64,000 bases of DNA from Bombardia bombarda. Taxonomy: Eukaryota; Ascomycota; Sordariomycetes; Sordariales; Lasiosphaeriaceae. Position numbers and translations under genes: made by a program. This document shows positions 20,501-28,776 of the stretch, in pieces. Below the pieces are notes generated by a model. The model was given only the letters and a program-made list of their open reading frames with translations, was not told where the DNA came from and ran no database searches. The stretch spans positions 186,001 through 250,000 of the forward strand of contig JAULSR010000008.1 of assembly GCA_030512295.1 (NCBI GenBank). Direction: 5' to 3'. Numbering within the stretch: position 1 is the first letter of the stretch; every line of letters begins with the position of its first letter.

Positions 20501-22075
20501 GAACCGAAAGCTGCGATCAGAGCGGGTCTGAAAACTCAGGTCGGCTAGCTCCTGCGCCTGGTCAAGAGAAGGAATTAATGGCTTGGGGACGTTGCCGGGA
20601 ATATTATCCCCCAGCGTCCGCATCTGTGCAATAGTACTGTCCACACCCCCACGAGCCTGGCTGACCTGCATCTTCTCCCAGATTTTGACCGCGCGAGGTG
20701 ATAGGTCAACCGCGTCCAGTGGCAGATAATCATTCTCCTTTTCAGATCCGGGAGCGGCCGCGGCCGCGCGCTTAGAAGACCCCTGGCTAGCTGCAGACTG
20801 CCGTCTTAGAGGAGGAGGGGGAGATGTTACTATGATGGTGGGTTCTGGTATAGTATGTACAGCAGGATTACCCTGGCTAGCCGCAGACGGTCGTCTCAGG
20901 AGAGGAGGAGAAGACACCATAATGCTGTCAGATTCTAGGGCGCGGCCACCATGACGACGCTTGACGAATCGGCAACTGGTGACTGCAGACGGCTGTCTTG
21001 TTGGGGGAAGAGCAGGCGACGACATGAAGCTGTCCTCAATACTATCAAAGTCAATAGCACGCCTGAGAGAAGCTTGGCCTGCTGCAGACAGTCCTGCCGC
21101 GGGCGGAGGCACTCTGATACTGTCAGACACACGGGCACGTCTGGCAGAGCGGCGCGCAGCCTCGAATGGTCGTTGGGTAGGAAGAGCGAGGGACTGCCTA
21201 TCTCGGCTCTGTGAGTGCGGCGGCATGCTGCTGCTGGCCTGCATAGACCCGTAGTGTTGACTACTAGAGGCTAGTCTAGCCTGGGTCTGTGAAGGGGGGA
21301 CGTTGATCTGGATAGAGTCGTGGTGTTGATGGCTGCTCGAGGCCTGTCCACTCTGCCGTGACCGCCGCCTACTACGGCGATTGGGTCTCGTGCTGTCGGG
21401 CAGCAGTAGTGAATTCTCCAAAGAGTTGCAGCCGGAGAGGGCATCGGCCACGATGCTGGCTGGAGAAGTTTCGGGTTGTTGCAGTCGTGGTGCTCGGTCT
21501 GCAAGTGGGCTGGCAGGAGTTGTGGGAGACGGTATCGTCAAGGAGGAACGCCTGAAACACGGGCTATCCTCAATTCCCATAACGGCATTCTGCCAATCAA
21601 CCACTCGGCTGAGAGCTTCGTCGTCAAGAAACTCATGGGGAGCATAATTTGACAGTCCATGGTTGCTCTCGGGGCTGGGCAAGTTCCATGTGCTCGCGAC
21701 GGGCGCCTGACTGTTCTCGCCGCGCTCTGCTACGCCTGTCTGAGCGAGTGACGCCCTCGGCCGTTTCCTCGGGCGCAATGAAGCTCTTCTTTCCTGTGTC
21801 TTTGATCGCCAGGGATTCGTCCAGCCATGCTCCTTCTCGAATGGGCCACGCAGTGAGGCTGAGAGTAGAAATGTAGGCTGCCCTTGGAGAAAGCGCTGGG
21901 CCTGTGTCTCGTAGCGCAAGCGTCGCTCCTCGGGGTCGGCGTAGTGCTCATCGTCAGAGCCCGAGTAGAGGACATCGTCAAGGTCGTCGATGGGGGCCTC
22001 GCAGTAGACTGGTTCATCGCCAAACAGCTCGGGCTGCATGCATTCGAAGTCGGGGTTCTCGCAACGGCGCTTCAT
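17528..22075 (-). CDS. Large disordered protein of a conserved fungal family (often labelled 'protamine P1'-like)
   Basis: Single-exon gene of 1515 residues from the ATG at 22075; the open frame continues upstream without another ATG. I recognise only the N-terminal block, which I recall as conserved in Sordariomycete proteins carried as hypothetical or 'protamine P1': MKRRCENPDFECMQPELFGD, DDLDDVLYSGSDDEHYADPE, RFLQGQPTFLLSASLRGPF and GWTNPWRSK (1-91). The rest is Ser/Pro/Glu-rich and apparently disordered. Five degenerate repeats with a DSI-x-V...PP core occur at about 253, 318, 344, 383 and 413. An EP-rich stretch lies near 555-600. The short motif (N/S)PW recurs near residues 87, 965, 1012, 1057 and 1213. 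Basic runs (RKRPRASL; KKNKIRKRKSINKR) look like nuclear localisation signals. The acidic C-terminus includes NLDDFLDAWDVDVELEKARR. A nuclear scaffold or chromatin role is conceivable but not shown; no enzymatic domain is visible. Confidence 0.75.
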   Translation of the reverse strand: MKRRCENPDFECMQPELFGDEPVYCEAPIDDLDDVLYSGSDDEHYADPEERRLRYETQAQRFLQGQPTFLLSASLRGPFEKEHGWTNPWRSKTQERRASLRPRKRPRASLAQTGVAERGENSQAPVASTWNLPSPESNHGLSNYAPHEFLDDEALSRVVDWQNAVMGIEDSPCFRRSSLTIPSPTTPASPLADRAPRLQQPETSPASIVADALSGCNSLENSLLLPDSTRPNRRSRRRSRQSGQASSSHQHHDSIQINVPPSQTQARLASSSQHYGSMQASSSMPPHSQSRDRQSLALPTQRPFEAARRSARRARVSDSIRVPPPAAGLSAAGQASLRRAIDFDSIEDSFMSSPALPPTRQPSAVTSCRFVKRRHGGRALESDSIMVSSPPLLRRPSAASQGNPAVHTIPEPTIIVTSPPPPLRRQSAASQGSSKRAAAAAPGSEKENDYLPLDAVDLSPRAVKIWEKMQVSQARGGVDSTIAQMRTLGDNIPGNVPKPLIPSLDQAQELADLSFQTRSDRSFRFRSKALGGKKLPAAGVRKSDAAKEVVGKERVANEPTVKEPVLGGPVTEEPVAPEPEAIEPDTITWLSATKSPVAMAPEAMSEKHEEGMAAGTEDYRRADSAQAHLLSSEWETQIQDTDALEAPEPMAVDEQHPEHSYANTSSGMVVLDEALFAKGSILIEDWHETPAGHEESVMNASHQSVDRTEEQPIGSDDDGSAAEEENEAGQASIIDGPTLIASPCSSDSEFPSVPSVAVNSAEKPSQNLLREMEETTRLPKKLLWPRSQSQSRKQIGGGTKRLSSQSELCLDLIEVSVPKDIEPVEEEAVVCVEPEETDLDETASNIDGDSDVDAEEAVTVHVDETAAMINEPEQASHMGDALSNVDANSTAESEEVMAVDIDATASDFDGQSMATPRPLEQEDLDAGRENDQLNAISGKSQEPMEANTQKANSKIPNSSPLGPVGQSPWPAPIAAVIPTKEAMPTSTKTGESVNLEEPEPYHSESPTQSPEPQSPWVGNEAIAPPVISTEAQQTTSNAGCTKLSFIVSQVLDQVAASQSPWARGDSQIQPIPALPDLRPLNPLSSPANSSSHLLIEELAAPQLAVTLLEATATHTSQQLPPCGQGSGGENTDMSGSIPLQITVPPRPSTPENPASSLPTPEFTLSIKPFREFMTPSPRSPGRSGHINYDSSPDEHRQRRLSTLQNLFGASISKNPWASTQPQSQSSRRKSILSTGKKNKIRKRKSINKRVSWGPLPGDDDAQQNDISVLSSPPGAELPTRDSRAASPPPLTGILATKPLPVGEGQKFSKHFAAMASRRRRRPAAARAIGAANTPVVPRMSKRLLPSASQQVCGSPAVEAMAEAFLAADSALATGSAAVPTAAAAAEEDDESMYVDGHSEITGGEQQQQHQEEEYDMDEPSQQLAREMAPGPSALLQLQQEDGPIDDVSAVLENLDDFLDAWDVDVELEKARREVKGKKEQASQLVESDEVDDIGSTKNNSNAGCLSGLMDVGVWD

Positions 22076-25000
22076 TTTGGCCGTCGTAATGGAACTACAT
22101 TTGGTGTCGCAGCCTTGTTTGTCGTTGGGCAGGCAAGGTGAGGTCCGATGTGCCAGTGCAGGCGCCAGTGTATTGGCGCTGGTTGCTAGGGGCCCCAAAA
22201 CTTGACTGGACAGGGGACCCGCGCCGCAGGGCTGACTAGGGCTAGGGACGCGCCAGTCGACGCGACCGAATCAATTAAACACGAAGCCGCGCAGTCACAT
22301 GAGCTAGGCTGCAAGAGCTTAAATGATGCACGTGCCACATACTGCACAGTGGGTTTAACCTTGCATATTCGCTGTTTCGCACTGGAAGTGGCTCCAAAGC
22401 TCCCATTGGAAGGACCATTTGTGGGGATCATCACCCCGATCAAGAATTGACAAGGACGGGAATGATGTCTTGTCCCAAAACTATCATCACTTTTGTTCTA
22501 GTCTCATGGCACGGCAAGTCTATGATCTGTTTAATGCGACGGATAGTATCTTTTTTTTTTCGAATTGGGATGATTCAAGGTATTTCTTGCCAATTGATAA
22601 GACACAATGCTCAGATGAAGACATCGGAGTAAATAAACATTGGAAATTCATCCTTATCATTGAGGTGATATACATAAGGTTCTCGACAGCCGTAGGTATT
22701 GTGTTAACTTGAAAAGTATCTACTTGCCTTATTATGAGTGTGTCACCAAGATACTAGAGGCATGGGAAATCACCGAGAGATGCGTTGAGACTATAAAGGG
22801 GCCAAGGAGCAAAGGGAGAGTTAATCATGTAAGAGCGACGTCAAAATAAAAATTACTTGAACATAATAAGTTCTCATTAGACCAGTCGAGCGTGGCTTAA
22901 CATACCTCACCACGGGAAGAGAATTACCGTTCCAACGCAAACAATGGGCGCAGGTATTGCTGGTCGATTGGGGGCAAGTAACTCGCAGCAAAAGAAGCCT
23001 CCCCTATTGAAAACCGAAACGCGAGCAGCCATGCTTCAAGTTATCTACGCGTGCCTTACCTTACTTACATTAGTACTAAAATCTTGAGATAAGCCGTTAT
23101 TCATGTTGGATCCAACTTGTAGGTAAACGACTGGACTCGTAATTGTATACGTGGCAGTCATAGCACGGCACGACACGAGACATGGTTACTATTTCCGACA
23201 TGTGTACATGTATTAGGACAAGACAGTGGCGAGTCTCTTGAGCGCCGTCGTCCTAGCTGCATTTCGGTGTGCATCTTGATAAAAACTTCAAGCGGCGCTG
23301 CGGCTGATGCGATGATGTCACTGTAGTGTATATCGTAGTAGTGTATATCGTAGTCGCCGTGGAGGTTGTAGAGGGAGATATTCGTGTGTTTCGCATCGCT
23401 CGTTAGGTTCTGGTCGTTCGTAAAGTGGTAAGCCTCAGCAGCGAGCTGATCGGTATGGCTCCTCGTCAAAACGCCTTGCTGGGTGGTGAGTGTCGAAGCT
23501 GCGCGAAAGGGGTTGATATGACTCGATGATATCGATATTCGTTCTCGTGTCGTTGTGCTGAATTTATTGGATGAATAAGGTGCTCGAGACGCGCGCGATG
23601 AAGGTGTGGGACAAAAAGCGACCCGTCTTCTGATCAAAGGTTGACCTCCATCAGACTTTGCATCTTCGCTCGAGTTCAGTGTCTTCAGGTTGACAAAGCT
23701 GAACGTTTGTTGGTCCCTGTTACGACCTAGTTTGCGAAAGAAGCGCGGGAAGGAAGTAAAGAAACTAAGAGTTGAAGACTGGAGGAGAGAGATTGTCTCC
23801 GTTTTCTCATCAAGATTCTATACAACGTGACTTCTGCTCCTCTCTTACTTAGCACGTGCGGATACTGTGTCGCCGTGTACGTAACTTTGCCCCCTTCTAA
23901 CCAAGCGCCGAGATAATTTCCGAACAGCAGCGGGCCAATCCTGAGGCCATGGAGCAGTAGGGTGGTCGGTGTAGCTGTACGTTAAGCCGCCCAGGGTCTA
24001 GGAAAGCAGGGGACCTCGGGGCGCAGGGAGAGGTGTCTCGGTGTGCCGTCCACTCTCTAAGAGCCCCCATGGTGTCTTATTACTTTTATGTAATTGTGGA
24101 CGGGTGCAAGCTGCGTGTGCTTCTAGCCTGAAGAAAAAAGATGCGACACCGCGTGGGGTCGTTGGCAATAGCGGGAGAGAATTAGGAAAGTGCCATCTGC
24201 TATCTCCCTCTGAGACCCAGCCTCTGGGAAGGAGCGGTCGGTTGTTGGGCCTCGGGAAGGAGCAGAATCACGCAAGACATCGCCTCTTAAAGTAGAAATT
24301 GCGTCATGTCAGAAGATTTTCCGGCTGTCATCGGAAAACAACCACTGTAATACTGTATGCAGTAGCCGTAGTCGCATGAACGGGAGCAACTTGATTAACC
24401 AGATGCATGCAGAGCTGATTGCCTTAAGTTGCATGTGCCGAGGCTTTTTAATGTCTTTACCGTGACTGGTACACTTAACTGGTTACCGTCCGTGGAGAAG
24501 CTTGTCACTGGATGGGAACTTCAGTGTCGTGGTCACCAAATCTGGATGTTGAAGGGGGTCGCTGCCCGGTTAGGGGGCTGCAGTGTTGACATTGGCGTTG
24601 CCCCTTTCAGCACTGGATAATGGGTACCAGTGGACAGACACGCTTGGGCCAACCAGGAAGCACGCCATAATCTAACAAAAGGCAGAATCTGCATGGAACA
24701 CTTTCGCACGTCCCTCATCCCCAGCAGGACAGTAACGTGCCGTCGTGCACCACCACAACGCCGTTGGCCCAAACCGTCCGCCCAAACCGTCCAAGTCTCG
24801 GATACTAGGTGTCGAGTTATTGAGAGGAGAAAGCAAAACACCCCGCCTGCCCTTACCATAAACGAGACCTAGGCAGAATATAGGAAGCAAAAGTCGGTAA
24901 AATACGTAATAGCGACCAAGCTGTAAAAGGTATCTGGTTGACTCTTGACAGTTTTGTGTCGTCGTTCAAATTCCAGGGCTGCTCTACAATCCGCCCGCAC

Positions 25001-25767
25001 GCACCGGGCCCGTACCCGTACCCGTAGCCACAGCGTTCTCCAGCGCTCCACAGTCGGCCCTAGTGCAGTCCAGAACGTTCCTGCCTTGCCTAAGAACCTG
25101 AGGTGCCAACCTGCCTCACCCAACCTCAGCTGCGCCATTCTGTGTCGTAGACGGGTAGGCACGGGGACCCTGAAATAAAAACAGACTTGACAACAACCCA
25201 CAGCTGACCTGAGCCTGACCTTGGCTAACATTGGACCTGAACCCCCACACTCACAACTCACCACTCACCCTCATCACGTTGCCCACCCGTCCATTCTGCT
25301 TACTGGACATGCATGCCTGGTTACACACACACCATTGAATACCACACCACGCACACCGCACAGTATTATCACCACCGTCTTTACCTCACTGCACAGTATA
25401 CCGGTATTGCAACCGGGCCCTGCGCGCGTGAGCCAGCCAGCCAGTGAAGTGAGAGAAGTTGCCAGAAAGGAGGCGAATCAGCCAAGAATCATCATCAGAA
25501 CGACAACCTGATATCACCAGAATAACGACCCATGATAATAACTGCACCAACACCGACCCAAAGTATTGTGTACATACATCGCGATCAACATAACCCAAAC
25601 CCCTGATGAGGAACCTTCTTTCAGGAGCAGCAGCACCAGCACTCAGGTACCTGGCCACCAGACAACAGCGTCGAGGACAAAGACAGGCAGTCTTCTACGC
25701 CCACACCCACGCGCCCCTGTCGGGACAGCAGCACCAGCAGCAGCAGAACCTAATTCAACAAGAAAAA
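22076..25767. other. 3.7-kb divergent intergenic region
   Basis: Lies between two genes that point away from each other, so it carries both promoters. It holds one long minus-strand frame without ATG (23158-23820, listed separately), with a 15-bp tandem duplication at about 23323-23352. The part near 25250-25767 is CA-rich and leader-like. No RNA gene or transposon feature is recognised. Confidence 0.4.
23158..23820 (-). other. Long open frame without ATG; possible exon or gene relic
   Basis: About 220 codons are open on the minus strand between in-frame stops, but the frame has no ATG until very near its end. The translation is Ser/Thr/Arg-rich (for example LNSSEDAKSDGGQPLIRRR and RRVAFCPTPSS) and has a tandem YDIHY-YDIHY duplication encoded by a 15-bp repeat. 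It could be an internal or terminal exon of an unannotated gene, or chance: an open run of this length is expected at roughly the one-in-ten level in a window this size. I found no convincing first exon upstream. No family is recognised. Confidence 0.2.
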
Positions 25768-26262
25768 ATGGGTAAGTCAAAGAGCCCCGCACCGGCTGCG
25801 AGCACGTCACCCAGCCCCGGGAGCTCACCATTGGGATCAGCAGCGTCTGCGTCTGCAGCAGCAGCAGCAACGGCTGCCGCCGTTCAGCAGCAGAATGACA
25901 ACCCTGCACCAGCAGTGACAGGAGCAGTCCAAGATGGCGCCATCGCTTCCACCACCACCACCACTACAAACACAACAACCGCTTCTTCAGAGCCCGAACT
26001 CCAGATGCTATTGCCCGCCCTACCGGCTCCAGAGTCTAGCTCCTCTGGAGGAGCCCCTGGAACGACCACCAACCTCGAGGTTGATGGCCCCGCCGTCACC
26101 CTCGACCACCTCGGCCCCATGGTCGTTGGGCGGGACGGCACGCTATCCCGCATCGCAAACTGGGCCGAGCTGACGCCCATCGAGCGCCAAAACACGCTGC
26201 GCGTCTTGGGCAAGCGCAACCAGCTCCGGATGGCGAATTTGAGGGATGAGGAGGATAAGTAA
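25768..26262 (+). CDS. Small conserved fungal protein of unknown function
   Basis: 164 residues from the ATG at 25768, whose AAAAAATGG context is strong. Residues 1-100 are Ala/Ser/Thr/Pro-rich and look disordered, with a poly-Thr run. The C-terminal ~60 residues form the apparent conserved module: VDGPAVTLDHLGPMVVGRDG, LSRIANWAELTPIERQNTLR and VLGKRNQLRMANLR. This pattern is familiar from short hypothetical proteins of many ascomycetes, but no function comes to mind. An in-frame ATG at 25606 (poor context) would add 54 residues rich in Arg, Ala and Gln and nearly free of acidic residues, resembling a mitochondrial presequence. The GTAAGT immediately after ATGG at the shorter start is also a perfect splice donor, so the 5' gene structure is uncertain. 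The gene converges on CYS-3, whose stop codon lies about 620 bp away. Confidence 0.65.
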   Translation: MGKSKSPAPAASTSPSPGSSPLGSAASASAAAAATAAAVQQQNDNPAPAVTGAVQDGAIASTTTTTTNTTTASSEPELQMLLPALPAPESSSSGGAPGTTTNLEVDGPAVTLDHLGPMVVGRDGTLSRIANWAELTPIERQNTLRVLGKRNQLRMANLRDEEDK

Positions 26263-26883
26263 CAGTAGGGAGGGTAAGTAAATGTTGAAAAGTTGGTGTA
26301 GTAGCAGTGTTTGTAAAGGTTGTGAAAATTAGCTGTTTGGGTTGATTACTGATTTGGCTGTTTTGTGTCATTGTTGATGGCAACAACAACCAAATGTATA
26401 TCTTTGTCTCGGTCTGTCTGTCTTTCTTCCGACGTATGTAGGAAAATAGGGAGAAATATCTATCTCATCTACCGTCTCAGATCAATCCATTCCATTGCAA
26501 TGATACACAGCGCAAAAAAATGATTACATAACCCCATTTCCTCAGAGAAGAGAGCATAGGTACAATATAAGGTGTCCTCGCCAACCCAACGCTGGGTGAC
26601 CGAGGCATGTAGATAGATAGGTAGGTAGCGAGTACTGTGCAGCCGCTCCAGATATTCGATATTCGCCATAAAATAAAAGAGCAAAAGGCTTTCCCTTTCC
26701 GCTTGACGTAAAGAGAAAAAAATAACGCCCGTTAAATGATGGTTGGTATATCTCGCCTCCTTGACAAACACACACCCGCACACATAAAAGCCCTCCATCT
26801 TCCCAACCCATAAAGGTTATAATGAAACAAAACATAAACACACCGAGCTCTCATTAAACACGTCAATCCCATTTCACATCAAA
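26263..26883. other. Convergent 3' region between the small protein gene and CYS-3
   Basis: 621 bp of AT-rich, 3'-untranslated-like sequence. No supported coding frame or RNA gene. Confidence 0.5.
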
Positions 26884-28776
26884 TCAATCCTTCTTCCGCG
26901 CCCGCTTGTGCTGCTCGGCCTCTTCCCCACCCGAAATGGAGCTCGAAGAGCTGCTGGTGCTCCTGCTTCTGCTGCTGCCGCCCGCGCTGCTGCTGCCTCC
27001 TCTGACGTTGATCTCCTTTGCCGCATGCTGGGCCTGGGCCTGTTGTGCTCCTTCCCGCGCCGAGAACTCCTTGAGCAACTTCTTGAGTATGTCGTCCTTA
27101 CCGCCATGCTTTTCCGTCACCAGGCTCTTGAGCCACTTGTTCTCCGTCTCGAGGGCTGAAATGCGGCTCTCTAGTGCTGTGACCTTGTCGGTCATCTCCT
27201 TGGCTGATTTCTCGAGCGCCTGCTCGCGCTGCTTCTTCTTGATGCGGAACCGCGCGCTCGCTGCCGTGTTGCGCTTGCGCTTATCCTCCTCGGCCGCCAG
27301 TCGTGAAGCCTCTTCAAAGCTCAACATGCGGCTGGAGCTATTGTCGATGGGTGACACATGTTCAGCAGCCATCGCATATTTCCGCTTCTTCTCATTTCCC
27401 AAAGCGACGCCGACGCCTACCACGACGCCGCCCGAATGCGACATGTTATTGGAAGAGTTATGTACATACCCTGGCTGGTGTTGTTGGGGCACACCAGACG
27501 GATAGGCGCTTTGCGGGTTGGGCTGAATGGGCTGCAGGTTCCCTAGGCTGTCTGGGAAGCTAGGGATCGTGGGCGAGGTGTAGGTGCTGTTAAAGTCCCC
27601 AAAGTTGAAGTCGCCTGAAGACATCGTGCCATGGTCAGCGGGGACGAACCGGTTCGCGAGTCAATAGAGACGAGACGAAAAGCTCGCCAATTGTTTTTCG
27701 CCAGTGATATACAGTACAGAAAGAACAAGTAAAAACACCAGGACGGTAATAAGATAGATGGGGCAAGCTACCGCCGACGTGTAAGAAAGGCGGAGACCGC
27801 GGAAAAGGATAGGGACAGCTCCCCTCGAGCATGACAAGGTGGTTGGAATAGGCTAGCCACTGTCGATGCGCCATCCGCGATGGTGCAATACCCCCGGAGT
27901 CACGAGAAATGACACCATCTCGGCAAGCACGGTCATTTGTCAGCCCCATTTAGGCATTGCGCAGGGAAACTTGACGCTGGTCGCGAGGATGCGAGGGTGC
28001 ATGTACCTCTGACTTCTGACCGCTCCGTTCCAATCAGGAGCAGGCCCAAAACATGGGGCACAACTGAAAGAAAGAGAGACAGGGTGGGTGGGGTGTGGTT
28101 ACTGGATAAGCCCTTCCCCAATTCGTGATAAGGAACCCCGTTCTCTTTGGTGGGCTGCCGCGCCCCCGGCGTGCTTTGCGTGGTGAACCACCACCAGACG
28201 ACCATGCTGTCATGGGTTTGAAGAGGAGTCGCTTGATGGTTGATTCCCTGCGTACGGTACCCTTGAGGCACTGGCCTTGGGTAATCACACACCGAGAACA
28301 ACCCCACTCGAGTCGTATATGAACGACTTCTTTGCTGCCAATGTGATGACGCATCTGAAGCATAAAACGAGAGAAAACCATGTGGCAGATAACCAGAAAA
28401 ACACACTCCAAAAATGAAGCAAAAATGAGGCGCAAACAGACAGGTAATGGGTACATCACGAAGAAAACAGTGACTAACCTGCCATGGCAAAGTCAAGGCC
28501 GGTGGAATAATCTCCCATAATGGAATCCGCCGAGGTCACATCTTCGGGTGCCAACTCAGACTCGGCGGTGGCCGTCTCAGGCTTGACCGGCGGGGCCTGG
28601 TAGTCGGTGCTCTGACCTGTTTCAAAGTCGTAGAACTGCGTGTTCGTGAAGAGGGCGAGGTCCTTTGCGAGCTCATCGTCGGTCATGACCGTTTCCTCCA
28701 CAGATGGCTCCTGCACGTTGAGGTTGCGTAGGTACTGGGAGACGTTGGGTCCCCGGCGTCCGGTGGTGTAAGACAT
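26884..28776 (-). CDS. cys-3: bZIP transcription factor of the CYS-3/MetR sulfur-regulator family
   Basis: Activates sulfur-acquisition genes when sulfur is limiting. Two exons on the minus strand: 28776-28479 and 27614-26884, separated by an 864-nt intron (GTTAGT donor, TCTTCAG acceptor); product 342 residues. Exon 1 begins MSYTTGRRGPNVSQYLRNLN and contains DDELAKDLALFTNTQFYDFE, the N-terminal signature of this family. Exon 2 continues in frame (AGDFNFGDFNST). The bZIP lies at about 200-270: MLSFEEASRLAAEEDKRKRN, the basic region NTAASARFRIKKKQREQALE, and a leucine zipper with heptads through about 266 (VTALESRISALETENKWLKS). The C-terminal tail is Ser/Gly-rich with a basic end. Identity is firm from the basic region plus both flanks. 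The intron is long for this genome, and exon 2 has an ATG at 27624 in frame just before the acceptor, so an internally initiated 246-residue form keeping the whole bZIP is possible. No upstream ATG occurs in the proximal ~200 bp of leader. Confidence 0.9.
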
